NCBI GenBank assembly: GCA_033980235.1 | Contig: CM067076.1 | Location: 32,832,383-32,896,382, forward strand | Direction: 5' to 3' | Source of the DNA: Diadema setosum | Lineage: Eukaryota; Echinodermata; Echinoidea; Diadematoida; Diadematidae | Length of the DNA: 64,000 bases | Shown here: in pieces, positions 24,108-35,779 of the stretch | How positions within the stretch are numbered: the first letter of the stretch is position 1 | Layout of the letters: the number at the start of each line of letters is the position of its first letter | The notes under the pieces: generated by a model | Databases searched by the model: none | What the model saw: the letters and a program-made list of their open reading frames with translations, nothing else | What the model was told of the DNA's origin: nothing | Made by a program: the position numbers and the translations under genes

Positions 24108-24453
24108 ATGAATCTTTACTGCTCTCTCCTATCTCCATGATTCTCCAACATTCAACTCCTTCCTCTTCCTCTTCCCTTCTATTTCATCTTTCCCCTTCTA
24201 ACGATGTCCGAACATCCTACTTGATTCTCACACTATTCTTCCTTACCACTCTCTGTGTTCCTTTCTCTACCGTCTCCACTAGTGCAACTTCAACCTGTAG
24301 CCCATTACTGTCTCCCACTCTTCACTTTTTGCCCTCCTCACAACCCCCATATGTCGCTTCCCTCTTCGTTTCTCCTCTTTCTAGGCTCTTCTGCCAAACA
24401 GCGATCCGATTAAGGACTACATACACATGGTGTCACCGCAAATCTTTCTTCCT
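24108..24453 (+). repeat. Inverted duplication, right arm (346 bp)
   Basis: Partner of 23268-23613 across a 494-bp GA-rich spacer. The 12-bp phrase TTAAAACAAATC is found at 24453-24464 and, in the same orientation, at 23220-23231 on the other side, as a possible target duplication. A 167-codon open frame here is Ser/Leu/Pro-rich from the CT-rich strand and shows no domain. Confidence 0.9.
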
Positions 24454-24464
24454 TAAAACAAATC

Positions 24465-25969
24465 TGTTACCACTTTGTGTTAACAGGTTATACCCCGAGT
24501 ATCACCTCAGAGTAAGGACATTTTCAGACCCACGCACTGTATAGTGCATTTGTGCACGTGCCACCGTATGTGCGTGTGTACTTGTGGGTGTGCTGTTTGT
24601 GTATTTGTCTCACTAACTTTAGATGTTCACATACTGGCATGTCCTTATCTGTAATCAAAAAAATTTATATTTACAGAAGACGAGGTATAAGAGCAAAGAC
24701 CTTGGTATGTGCAATGTCAGCTCTTGTAAAGTGTACTGTTACTGGACTGTGCAATTGTTTTTTTATTCCCTACAAGAAAAGTTGATAGAGCTCTACAACG
24801 ACCAAACACAATGGGCAAGGCTGTAAGGTCAAATTCAGAACGCCAACACCATTGTCTACTCCAAAGGGCAAAGGTCATTCTAGGGATTAGTGATCAATGG
24901 ACCCTTTTCAATGAGCAGCATTACCTGCATATATTTTTTCGAGCTGTTTGCTCTCTTGACGCCAGAGGACGATTCACTATTGACACAACTGTCATCTGCC
25001 ACAAAGCCATATACCAACACACAGGGTGGTGTAGAAGGACAAATATATTTAGATCTGTCATTTGTATGAGATAACATATAAATTGCATTAACATACAACA
25101 TGTACATTGGGTAAAGCTACCTAAGAAATCAGCAATTCTGCATGTTTGTCTTATCTGGAACACTAACCGCATGCTACACAACAATGGACATGAAAACTGT
25201 ACAAGTTTGTGAGATGAAATTCTAGGTGAATTTATAAGTTTTCGGCTGCCACCCTCCTACCCCCCCCCCCCCAAAAAAAAATAACACGAGTTCATATATC
25301 AACAGCATTTGACATTGACACTACAATGACACTAGAAATTTGCTCCTTCGACAAATGCTCCACTCTTATTCTCACCAAGGACTTGGGGTTAGGGTTGTGA
25401 TCTATAGGGTTTTACGTTTAGTTTGATGTGAGGATTAGGATAATGGTTAGAGTTATGGTTGTGGGTAGAATTTACATATTGATTCAATTTGTCACAAGTT
25501 CTAGAAATATAATTTTGTTTTCCTACAAACGTGTTTATTAATGCTATACTAATCTTTGATTTTACCTTTTTTGAATTATGGCATACTCACCTGAGGTAAC
25601 ACATATTCCTCATATTTAGAAAGAATATTATTACTGCAGAACAAAGCTCTTCATATAGTTTGTAATGAATCATGGAAATGCATACAAATGTTTTATTCTA
25701 AGAAAATAATAATCAAAAACAAATAATGACTTGAATTGTTTACATTCAGGACAATTTATGTACAAACTAACAAATTATTCCTGCCCTCTTGTGTTTAACT
25801 CTATGCTTGTTTATTAAAAACAAAACTGTCCATTCATATCCTACCAGACAATCTAATGAATTTCATTTGCCATTGTCAAAGACAATTTTTACAACATCCA
25901 TATTCTCTTTTGCCAGCCCTAAATTCTGGAATCACTCGATAATAGCATAAAAGAAGCTCCAAGACTTAA
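24465..25969. other. Intron DNA, nothing identified
   Basis: No gene. It holds a C run at 25260 and a TTAGGGTT-like degenerate patch at about 25385-25460. Confidence 0.35.
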
Positions 25970-26352
25970 AGGGACTGTACAGTACTGGTTGAGGTGGGGA
26001 TTCATGTTTTGAACATTCCTAAATGAGATAATGAAAAGCCTCTTATGAAATATGAAAGAGCATGTAATTTTAAGAAGGATTCAACGTTTATTTGATGAAA
26101 ATTGGTTTTCAAATGGCTGAGATATCCCAAAAAGTGATAATAATAAAAGGCGACATGCCACAACTTTATTAGGATCTCTTTGTTTCACCTTGTTTTTTGG
26201 TATCTCAGCCATTTCAAAACCGATTGTCATCAAATAAACTTCTGATACCCCTTAGAACTACATGCTCTTAGACATCTCATAGAGTGGTTTCTGAATATCT
26301 CGCAAAACGTTAAAAGCTAAATCCTCACCTCAACCAGAACTGTACACATCCT
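25970..26352. mobile_element. TTAA foldback MITE family A
   Basis: TTAA lies on both sides (25966-25969 and 26353-26356). The ends are AGGGACTGTACAGTACTGG and CCAGAACTGTACACATCCT. The arms pair through most of the 383 bp, for example GGTTTTCAAATGGCTGAGAT against ATCTCAGCCATTTCAAAACC. The centre carries AGGCGACATGCC. Confidence 0.88.
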
Positions 26353-26356
26353 TTAA

Positions 26357-27095
26357 TATTTTTACTTTAAAATTGAAGAAATTTCTTTAAAATTCCTATA
26401 TCACTGGGGATTTGCATTTTTGGCAGCTGTAAATTTATTTCCTTGTTTCAGTGTTAATAATTTTGCTTCACTCATTCAATACAACACAGTTTTTTCATAT
26501 ACAGTGGATATCTCGGAAAGCCCGGGTCTCGTGTGCTTTGGCATTGACCCTGGACCTCTTCCCCCTCTGCCCCTTTTCCTGCCCTCATCTCTTGTCCCTG
26601 TTTTTTTCCTGTTCACTTTGATCTTCTGTTTATTCTTTCAAGGCCTATGCAAGACACCTGCTTTGTTTCTGTCCATGTGTGTGGTTGTGTACGGATGATT
26701 TGATTTATGCTTCCCCTGCTTCTTCTGGCCAATTTGCCTTATCGTTTCATTTGCCCATTACTACTAATTGCTGCTCATGAGGGGACTGCATTCTACAAGC
26801 TAGAGCTTTCAGCAGCTCCCTCCATTTCTGAAAACTTTTCCTCCAGATAATTCAGTTATAGTTTGCTATGCTTTGTTTTATCATAAAAAAGAGATGCACT
26901 GATTTTACACATATGTGCAAATGTCATATTGTTCTTTTTGTACTATTCATATTGTACTTTTGATGGAAATAAAATATAATGAAATGAATGTTATTTGTTT
27001 TTATTGTATCATATTCTGTTGTTTTATTCAAGCTGTCAACTGAAATACAGACTCACTGAATATTACAGTCTTGAGGCTGATAGTGCGTCTTTCAA
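26357..27095. other. Intron DNA, nothing identified
   Basis: AT-rich. A 92-codon open frame is hydrophobic but without recognisable motif. Confidence 0.35.
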
Positions 27096-27478
27096 AGGTA
27101 CAGTTTACCTTTGGGAGCAGTGATTTAAAAAAAAATGTTCGAGATATCACATTTGATGCATATGTGTAGGTCAGTTGTGTCACAAACATTTTACCCTACA
27201 AAAAATTTGCAATAAAGCATAAACTATAAGGAGATAAAAGCATAAACTATAAGGAGATATCACTATTTTTCTAAATAAACCATAACTGTAGACGGTTTAT
27301 TCTAGCAACATTTTTATTACAACTATGGTTCACATTTTATATATTAAACAATATTTAACATTAATCATAATGATTCAGATTTTTACATTGGTTGTTTCTA
27401 TCACTAACTCACATTTTAGAACTATTTTGAAGCCTTAAAGCTGGGTTTTTGTTTCATTGCAAATGGTAAACTGTGCCT
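27096..27478. mobile_element. TTAA foldback MITE family B
   Basis: The ends are AGGTACAGTTTACCTTTGGG and GCAAATGGTAAACTGTGCCT, with 3' TTAA at 27479-27482 and TCAA at the left. Family B shares internal phrases with 33972-34331, 34786-35160 and 49902-50255 (ATAAGGAGATATCA, CTGGGTTTTTGTTTC). The element ends 88 bp from the His-rich exon donor. Confidence 0.8.
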
Positions 27479-27566
27479 TTAAACCATCTTGAAATAAATA
27501 AAATAAGCACACATACTATCTCTACTTTTAACACAGATGCTATTAATGAAAATCATTGTAACCAAC

Positions 27567-27806
27567 CAGTTTGTCTGGGCGATTTCTCCTCTTTCTTCTT
27601 GGTGGAGTGTCTGGTGTTGAGCCCGGTCTCAACGTCCGGCGTCTCTTCCTCAGGACCTCTGTCGCCGACACCATTGGCCCGAACGGCCTCCTCGTTCTCT
27701 TCCGGTTCATTGAGGGCCACGCGAACTTCACTGCTCCTGTGCCCGTGGCCGTGGCCGTGGCCATGGCCGTGGCTACTCCCACCGTGGCTGTGTCCATGGC
27801 TCATGC
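27567..27806 (-). CDS. SLC30A1: ZnT1-like exon, histidine-rich cytosolic loop
   Basis: An 80-codon phase 1-1 exon between TM4 and TM5. The acceptor is ATACAG|GCATGA and the donor ACTG|GTTGGT. It opens with repeated HGH/SHGH units (nine histidines in the first ~23 residues). This is the classic zinc-binding loop of ZnT proteins, thought to sense or deliver cytosolic zinc. The remainder is acidic and charged (EEN, EEET, KKKEEK) and looks disordered. A second GT four bases inside the intron (GTTACA) could also serve as donor, but only the chosen site keeps the frame into TM5. The G+C-rich repetitive His codons make slippage variation likely between individuals. Confidence 0.9.
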
Positions 27807-28540
27807 CTGTATGGAAAAAGCAACAAATTCAACCCTTGTTCCTCTTTCACAAATGCATCTAAAAAATTATCTGCATAGGTGACAGTATGAATGATGAGGA
27901 CAATTTACATTTGAACAAACTTTGACGGAATCTGTACTATTCCTGGTTTATTATTATTCTTATTTTTTTACATGAGTGCCCATCTAGATAAGATGGATAG
28001 TTGTCATGGTAACTACACAACACACCCCTCTTGGAAGTGATGCTTCTGCATGGGGGGTGGGGGTGGGGAGTGTGACCTTTTGACTGCACCTTGGAAATGA
28101 TTTATATATTGGAATTGTGTTCACAAAGTCCCCAGTCTGGTCATGATGTGGATATTGGCCGATTTGAAATAATGCGTATTATTCTGGTCCTTCTGCTATT
28201 TTACAACCACGTAATGCAGACATTATCTGCATAACCAGGGATCTCGCCAGCGTATATCACCCTTGTCGGCCCCGACAAGCGTGCGGTTTGAAGAAGCAAT
28301 TGCCGACAAGGGTAAAACTTGCCGACAAGGGTAACACCACGCGTGAACTTGCCGACAAGGGTAACTTGCTTGACGAGCTAAGTTCGGACCAATTTCTCGC
28401 CGTTTTCAGTCTTTATTATCTGGCTAGAAAAGAAGCTAGATGATGAAAGCAGCAGCAGTTTACATACTTATACAAGCGCAAAAATTTACCCACGCAGTCA
28501 CCGCACCGATCACAACAACGCAGCTCAACAGAGCGACGTA

Positions 28541-28572
28541 CTAGCTGATACCAGGGAGGTCTCACCTCCCTG
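28541..28572 (-). mobile_element. Helitron-like 3' end (hairpin plus CTAG)
   Basis: On the minus strand, a CAGGGAGGT-gag-ACCTCCCTG hairpin is followed by GTATCAG and CTAG, then T. This fits the Helitron 3' terminus rule (short hairpin about 10 nt before CTRR, inserted before T). The same hairpin core occurs at 36242-36282. The 5' end was not located. It sits inside the 28236-31959 transposon. Confidence 0.45.
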
Positions 28573-29964
28573 CTGATACACAGTACACATGGTGTACCAC
28601 ATCACACACTTGCTCACTCACATGCGCTCTGATTTGGGATCCACACACACAAACCTCATGCACAAGCACCCAGTCGGCCACTACAGTAATAGCCGCCTGC
28701 GTGTACAACGGTACAGTGTATTGTGAGAGGGAGAGAGAGGACGGAAAGAGAGGGTCGGAGGCCGAAGGAGGCTGAGGAAGGTTGACACGTGCTCGCTTGT
28801 TGTCACGCTTGTTGTCGGGTTACGCAAAAACAAACGATATGAAATGCATGCCCCCCTCCGCCAAAGGTTGTATTTTTTTTTTTTTTTTGCTGCTTTGGTT
28901 TGTTTGTTAGTTTGTCTGCCTGTCTGTCTCTCTATTCGCAAAATAAGTCAAAATTTGGGAACAGATTAGGATGAAATTTTCAGGAACAGTTGGTAAAATG
29001 GCGCAAGGAACAGATGATTAAATTTTGATAGTGAGCAGGATTTATAATACCACCGAAATTCACCGCCAGGATCCAGGATCTTTAGACTTTGTTTCGTATA
29101 TTTGAAAGGATTCGTATCAATTCTTTAGGAAGCTGGCCATCGGCAATGACGCAAAATTAGATGCGTTCAAAGCATTGCCGCAGAGAGAAAATTAACTCCA
29201 TTTTTCGTTAAGAAAAGAAAAGAAAAAAGAACGTGCGGTGGAGTAAGCAAATGCAAATTGTTATTTAGGTTTTGGTAGTTTCAGTGGGTTATTTTTTTTT
29301 TTTTTAAATCTAAAAAGCCATGCGTTCCATTTTAGCCTTTTCAATTTCTATGGATTTGTAAACGTCATTCGTGAATATTCCATTTTCCTTCTCCGGGCCG
29401 AAATTTATAGTAATTCTGTCATGATGGTCTTTCAAGTTCAACGTATACGTAATGCTCCACGTGCTTCTGGCTTGGTTTGTTAAAAGGTGGGTTAGGGGGC
29501 CTTCACGGGCAGAAAATAAATGATGATCATTCATCAATGTTCCCAGTTGGTTTACATGCTATGTACACGCTGTTTACGACCACTGAAGCAAGGTGGCAGT
29601 ACGCGCGACATTCTTTATCTGACACCTGGCTTTCGTGGAAATTTCATGGAAATTTCCACAAGCCATGATATCAAGTTTCCCCACTGCTTGAGGTCGTGCT
29701 TTTTTTTTATTCTTCATTACGAACATCAATTTGTTCAACTTGAAATGTGTAGATAATTTGCTTTGAGGACGTGTTTCTTTCTTCTTCTTTTTTCATTGCA
29801 GCATCGGTAACATTTTGTTTTGTTCATCGTCCCTGCATGGCAGGGGTTCATGGGAGGAGAACGATAGGAATGACGGGGGAGAAAATAAACTGAAAGAAGG
29901 AAGCATCTTTTGAGCGAGCTGTCTTTGTTTTTCTCTACACCAGCATCAGTTATCGCCACCAAGA

Positions 29965-31400
29965 TTTCTTTTTTTTTTTCGTTACTCCGACAGATTAATG
30001 ATAAAATGACGCTAGATTCTTTATTCTGAAGGTTCGTCAATCCAAAAATGATTAAGAAAAAATGTCCGTTCATTTCACGACGAAATCAGTTTTGTTATTT
30101 CGAACGTTCTGCCAGTGAAATTTCGGAATAAAACGACGGCACAAAACAGCGTGTTTTCGTACTCTGTAAGGGTCTGTTATTCCGACAGAAGTAGTAATGA
30201 TGAGATAATAAATTGTAGATTCTTTATTCTGAAGGTTCGTTAACCGAAAATCGAATAAAGAAAAATGTCCGTAAATTTCAAAACGAAATCAGTGCGTCAT
30301 TTCAAACGTTTTGCCAGTGAAATTTTGGAATAAAACGACTGCCCCAAAACAGTTGCAGTTTTCTTACTCTGAGGGTTCGTTACTCCGACAGATTAATGAT
30401 AAAATGATGCTAGATTCCCTATTCTGAAGGTTCGTTAATCCAAAAAATGATTAAGAAAAAATGTCCGTTCATTTCACAACGAAATCAGTTTTGTTATTTC
30501 GAACGTTTCTGTCAGTGAAATTTCGGAATAAAACGACGGCACAAAAACAGCGTGTTTTCGTACTCTATAAGGGTCTGTTATTCCGACAGAAGTACATGTA
30601 TATATAGTAATGATGAAATAATAATAGATTCTTTATTCTGAAGGTTCGTTAACCGGAAATTGAATAAAGAAAAATGTCCGTAAATTTCAAAACGAAATCA
30701 GTGCGTCATTTCGAACGTTTTGCCAGTGAAATTTGGAATAAAACTGCCCAAAAAACAGTTGCACTTTTCTTTCTTAGGGTTCGTTACTCCGACAGATTAA
30801 TGAAAAAATAATGCTATATTCCTTATTCTGAAGGTTCGTTAATCCAAAAATGATTTTAAAAAATGTCCGTTCATTTCACAACGAAATCAGTTTTATTTCG
30901 AACGTTTCCGTCAGTGAAATTTCAGAATAAAACGACGGCCCCAAAACGGTTACAGTTTTCTTTTACTCTGAAGGTTCGTTACTGCGAAAGAATAACGATA
31001 TAATACTTCAGATTCTTAATTCTGAACGATCGTTAATCGGAAAACGATAAAGAAGAAATGAAAACGGTTACAGTTTTCTTTCCCTCAGGGTTCGTTACTC
31101 CAAAAGAATAATGGCAAAATAATACTCTACATTCTTAACTCGGAATGATCGTTAATAGAAAAATTATAAAGGAGAAAATATTCGTTTATATCCAAACGAA
31201 ATCAGTTTTGTTATTTCTAATGCTCTGCCAGTATAATTTCGGAATACAACAACGGCCCAAAAAGGGTGTTTTCTTATTCTGAAAGGTTTGTTATTCTGAA
31301 GCAATAACGATAGATGATAGATTCCTTTCTGAAGGTTCGTTGATCGGAAAATAATAAATAAAAAATGCTTGTTAATCTTCGAACGAAATCAGTTTTATTT
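29965..31400. repeat. Satellite-like array, ~195-bp units
   Basis: The anchor CTGAAGGTTCGTTAA(T/C)C occurs at about 30026, 30229, 30424, 30638, 30828, 31022, 31141 and 31329, a spacing mostly of 188-214 bp with one short unit. Units contain ATGTCCGT, CGAAATCAGT and GTGAAATTTCGGAATAAAACGA. Units 1 and 3 resemble each other (TTAATCCAAAAA, CATTTCAC) and so do units 2 and 4 (TTAACCGAAA, AAATTTCAAAACG). This suggests a ~400-bp dimeric higher-order repeat. The last units are diverged. Confidence 0.8.
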
Positions 31401-31959
31401 TGAACATTCATCTGTAGTACCGACCTTTGGTGTTGTTGTTGTTGTCGATTACAAACCTTCGAAGTACTCAGTAATGAATCGTTTCATTTTATGAAAGTGC
31501 AACGATGTCCCGAAAGTTCTCGATCGCTTCTCGCGCATCTGCATGCAATAGGCCTACCACGTGGTCGAGCAGACGGCGAGAAAGCAACACGGCGCGCGTT
31601 GTTGCGATGCAGAGGCGGCTAATTATTGCAACAGTGAAACAGAAAAGGCCTAAAAGAAATCGGAACCTCCACCATCGGCACCTATTTCTCTTTCATTTAT
31701 TATTTAGGAACTGCCGCTAACAAAAGGTATGGAGTTTCTGCATTGTTTCTGTGAGAATATGCCCCTCACAACGTTCATTACATCTCCGTGAAAATGTCGC
31801 ATTTAGTGGCATTTTAGCGGCGATTTATCTGTGTTGTATTGAGCATTAGCGAAGGCTTCCGCGCTTCGCGCGGGAGGGGGAACCCCCCTCCCGTACCCAC
31901 CCCCAGAACAGCGCGCATAAATGCCGACAAGCGTGAAGAAATTCCTGGCGAGAACCCTG

Positions 31960-32618
31960 ATAACTGAATCATCAAGAAGGAATTAGTGTGTCATTGCACT
32001 GGACCAGAACTTGTGAAGTATTTTATCTGCCATTGATCACTGCCCTACCCCCTCTACCCCCTTATGAAAACAAACAGCGTGGCCATAATGTAAAGTTTAC
32101 AGTATAAACCCACTGACACGACTTTATATAAACAATATCAGGCCCTTGCACAGACCATGTAGTTAGCAATTAACAACAAGTGCAATGTTTGTTTAATTGT
32201 GCAAACCCCATCAAAAGATTGTTACAATGTAGGTTTAATAGTACGGACATTGATGCATGCAACCTTCCAGAACAAGGGCCAATATAATAAAAAAGACATA
32301 TCGGTATATGTCTCATTGATCGTTAACAAAGAGTCTCCTCACTTGCGAATAGCTTCAAGTTATACGGTATGTAACATTGCATTTGCTTTTGCTTCGCTTT
32401 GCTTTTCTGACACTCATTTATGATAGACTGCAGAAAATATTTCACTAGTTTCTATCAATTCTTGTGAGTGACCCAAGTAACAAGTCTGGACATGACCTCT
32501 TTCTACACGTACTAACAGCATATGGCCCATGAAAACAAACAATCAGTCAAGAGACTTTCTAGTCCTTCTAAAGAATAAATCAGTTTACTCTGAAGAGCTG
32601 CGGGACGCATTTGGATCT
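31960..32618. other. Intron DNA, nothing identified
   Basis: No gene or element boundary recognised. Confidence 0.35.
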
Positions 32619-33370
32619 CCCCCCCCCCCCCTTCCAGGCTGGGGGGGGGGGGCAGCCTTGGATCTGCAATGAACAAACTTGGAACTACAGTCATCAATAT
32701 ACTGACTCATTGTATCAACTTAGCTCTGATTCTGCCATGAACAAACTTGAACAGAAGTCATCAATATACACAGTACTGACTCAACTTAGCTCTCAATCAC
32801 TTCTGGTTCTAGAGAAAATTTTTAAAGATTCCTATACTGAAGGGTGGGTTGGGGCCCCTGGAGTGCCCCTGGAGCCCCCAGGTGGGGCATGGTGCCCATT
32901 TGAAGGAACTGAGATTCTATCCCCCTAGGGATGCTACCTGCCAAGTTCGGTGAAAATTCATCATGGGGCTTTCAAGAAGAAGATGAAAATGTACAATTTA
33001 GGCACCATTAGGACCCTTCCCCACCCCTGATTCCGCCATGAACAAACTTGAAACTACAGTCATCAATGTACTAAGTCATCATATTTCTTAGTTCTATCCC
33101 TTCTGGTTCTAGAGAAGAAAATTTTTAAAGCTGCCTTAGTTTTGGGGGTTTGGGCCCTGCTGGGGGCCCCCAGGTAGGGCATAGGGCATGGTGCCCATTT
33201 TGAACAAATTGAGATCCTATCCCCCTAGGAAAGTTACCTGCCAAGTTTGGTGAAAATCGGTCATGGGGTTCTCAAGTAGAAGATGAAAATGTAAAAGTTT
33301 ACGCACGACGGACGCCAGACAGAGAGCGATCGCAACAGGTCACTTGAGCCTTCAGCTCAGGTGAGCTAAA
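32619..33370 (+). mobile_element. Helentron/HINE-like element with ~305-bp repeats
   Basis: The right end has GACGGACGCCAGACAGAG, then the hairpin TCACTTGAGC-cttca-GCTCAGGTGA (33340-33364) and GCTAA. Inside, about two imperfect copies of a roughly 305-bp unit are seen (TTCTGGTTCTAGAGAA at about 32804 and 33109; CCCCCTAGG and CCAAGTTTGGTGAAAATCGG-type phrases twice). The left boundary is uncertain; a C13/G12 inverted homopolymer at 32619-32652 is near it. Confidence 0.5.
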
Positions 33371-33505
33371 AACCTGAAAACCTGAAGCCCCATTTCAACC
33401 AGAACTGTACCATCCCGTATGAGATATTTTGTGTGTGTGTGAGATAACAGTTTCTACTTTTTCAGCTGCTAAGTGACAAGACTACAATACGTATAGGACA
33501 CAAAG

Positions 33506-33825
33506 GCCCGAATTCACGAAGGTGGTACAAATGAAACCATGGTTTAAACTATGGACAAAAACCATGGAGCGCCAAGTGTCGCATGGAATATTTCGTTACG
33601 AAATCAGTCATTTCGTTGATGAAATGATTATTTTGTAACGAAATGACATTTTGTAACTAAATGAACATTTCGTCCACGAAATGATAATTTCGTTAACGAA
33701 ACGGTCATTAGTCGACGAAATGACCATTTTCGTAACGAAATATTCCGTGCGACATTTGGCGCTCCATGGTTTTTGTCCATGGTTTAAACCATGGTTTCAT
33801 TTGTACCACCTTCGTGAATTCGGGC
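33506..33825. mobile_element. 320-bp near-perfect palindrome (family D)
   Basis: The ends GCCCGAATTCACGAAGGTGG and CCACCTTCGTGAATTCGGGC are exact inverses. By eye about 100 bp of each arm pairs with only a few mismatches (AAACCATGG, GGACAAAAACCATGG, GCGCCAA, TTTCGTTACGAAA). CAAAG flanks both ends (33501-33505 and 33826-33830) as a probable 5-bp target duplication. The centre has repeated self-complementary TTTCGTTAACGAAA-type motifs. Confidence 0.85.
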
Positions 33826-33971
33826 CAAAGTCTATATATCCCCTCACTGCATTTGAAAGTTTGCAGCCATAGGCAACTCCTTTAATATGATATTATTTCT
33901 CTCAAGTGATATTTACAAGTGTACACTATGTGGCAACATAAAAAAAAAGATGGTAAATACAGATAGGTTAA

Positions 33972-34331
33972 AGGTCCTGTTTACCTTTGGGAACAGTGAT
34001 TAACAATGTTCAAGACATCACATTTGATGCATACCATTGTATGTGTAGGGTTGTTGTGTTACAAAGCATCCTACCATATAAAATTTTTCCAAAAAGCCCA
34101 AAATATAAGGAGATATCAATATCTTTCTCATTTAACCATAACCGTAGATGATCTAGTCTGGAAATATTTTTATTATAACTATTGTTCACATTTTGTGTAT
34201 TTAACAATACTTTTAAACATCAATTATACGGATTCAAATTTTTACAGTGATTGTTTCTTTCCCTAACTCACAATTTAGAACTATTTTCAAGCACTAATGC
34301 TGGGTTTTTGTTTCTTCTGCAAATTATGCCT
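33972..34331. mobile_element. TTAA foldback MITE family B
   Basis: TTAA at 33968-33971 and 34332-34335. It opens AGGTCCTGTTTACCTTTGGG and closes with GCAAATTATGCCT. It shares the family-B ATAAGGAGATATCAATAT and CTGGGTTTTTGTTTC phrases. Confidence 0.85.
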
Positions 34332-34785
34332 TTAAGTCTGCACAGGCATTGTAAGTCACATTGCACAATATGTGCACATACCAACCTCACCCAATTGAAG
34401 ATTTCTCCCTTCCCCCCCCCCCCCAAAAAAAAAAGTAATAATAATATATTGGAGTATTCTTTCACATTCAATCAAAATGATTTTCAAGTCCTTGAACCAC
34501 GAGATGTGATCCTCTCTTGCCAAGTGTTTAAAAAACACAAGCACACATTATTTCATAACATTTTGAGTTGAATTTGGCTACTGTAATGTGCGTGTTTTCC
34601 CACGGTTTAGGTTCACACGATCCAGATCGCAAAAGGAATGTTGAAATTCAGTATGACACCTCAACTCTTCAGGCTTATTGTTCTGGCTGCATGTTATTCC
34701 ATAGGGCTACTCGTCCTGACCAGACATGTAACTTCATACCACTGATTACAAGATAACTGTACATACAGTACAACTGACAAGTTAA

Positions 34786-35160
34786 GGTCCATTTTACCTT
34801 TAGGAGCAGTGATTTTAAAAAATGTTCAAGATATCACATTTGATGCATATGTGTAGATCTGTTGTATCACAACACATCCTAAATGTACCATATGAAATTT
34901 TTGCAATAAAGCCTTAAATATAAGGAGATATCAGCATTTATCTCAATAAACCAAAACTGTAGATAGTTTAGTATGGAAGCATTATTATAACTATTGTTCA
35001 CATTTTGTGTATTTAACAATACTTACATGTACAATGTAACATCAATTATACGGATTCAAATTTTTACAGTGGTTGTTTCTGTCCCTAACTCACATTTTAG
35101 AACTATTTTAAAGCACTGATGCTGGGTTTTTGTTTCATCTGCAAATGGTAAATTATGCCT
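34786..35160. mobile_element. TTAA foldback MITE family B
   Basis: TTAA at 34782-34785 and 35161-35164. It opens GGTCCATTTTACCTTTAGG and closes GCAAATGGTAAATTATGCCT. It has a small internal GTACAATG-type insertion relative to the other copies. Confidence 0.85.
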
Positions 35161-35285
35161 TTAATACAAATTGTGCAATGTACGAGACATACTTATCACG
35201 AGACAGCTGTGCCATAGCCAACAGTGCACAAACTGAGGTTGGTCTGACATGGCACTTGACACTACCATGGAAGTATCACAATAAG

Positions 35286-35715
35286 CCAGTTCGTAATTAG
35301 ATCATGTACACATTGGTACAAATGACCTTTCATTTTTCTCAATTGGTTAGGCACTTCACTCGTTTTCAAAGCGGCATAATGCATAAGCTTGCCCGACGTA
35401 ACAATTTATGGAATTCGTGTTCAAACAAAGAATGAACTTGCGTTTAGACCACGTGACCAGAATAGTCCGTCAGTTGACATTTTAAAGGCATCCATTTCAT
35501 TGTTTTGTATTGAATGCAATATCAACCTTTTCTTTTCATATTGTCAAATACCAGGGCTGCTGTCAGGTGGATGTGCTGGCAAGCGCCATGTAGATAATGA
35601 TCACATGAATAATCATCACATCTCAGATGCTTATCTTAGTGAAATAACAAACCAAAATGTATGTTGGTACAAATGACCTTTTTCTGCTCATGCGCAAAGT
35701 GGAATTACGAACTGG
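35286..35715. mobile_element. MITE with CCAGTTCGTAATT ends (family P)
   Basis: The left end CCAGTTCGTAATT and the right end AATTACGAACTGG are perfect 13-bp inverted repeats. TTGGTACAAATGACCTTT is also present inside both ends in direct orientation. The 95-codon open frame inside has no recognised domain. Confidence 0.6.
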
Positions 35716-35779
35716 TCTATACCTCCTTGACACCTTATATGTGACCAACTTGCCAGAAGAAAAGAAAATTATCTATAAA

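Larger units (their letters stand above)
28236..31959. mobile_element. 3.7-kb CAGGG-ended DNA transposon with 5-bp target duplication
   Basis: The left end is CAGGGATCTCGCCAGC. The right end is CCTGGCGAGAACCCTG, whose reverse complement is CAGGGTTCTCGCCAGG, so 14 of 16 bases match. ATAAC directly flanks both ends (28231-28235 and 31960-31964). Near the left end GCCGACAAGGGTAA-type motifs occur three to four times, and GCCGACAAGCGTG recurs near the right end. These look like subterminal transposase-binding repeats. CAGGG ends recall hAT-type elements, but these usually make 8-bp duplications; a 5-bp hAT variant or another superfamily is possible. No transposase frame was recognised, so it is probably non-autonomous. 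Confidence 0.7.

Noticed and set aside
23207..24544. Two matching 100+ residue Ser/Leu-rich proteins on opposite strands
   Set aside because: They are the same CT-rich strand read in each arm of the inverted duplication; low complexity, no domain, no homologous gene recognised.
27473..27882. Plus-strand frames rich in Pro-Trp or Val-Ala repeats
   Set aside because: Antisense or frame-shifted reading of the His-Gly repeat exon.
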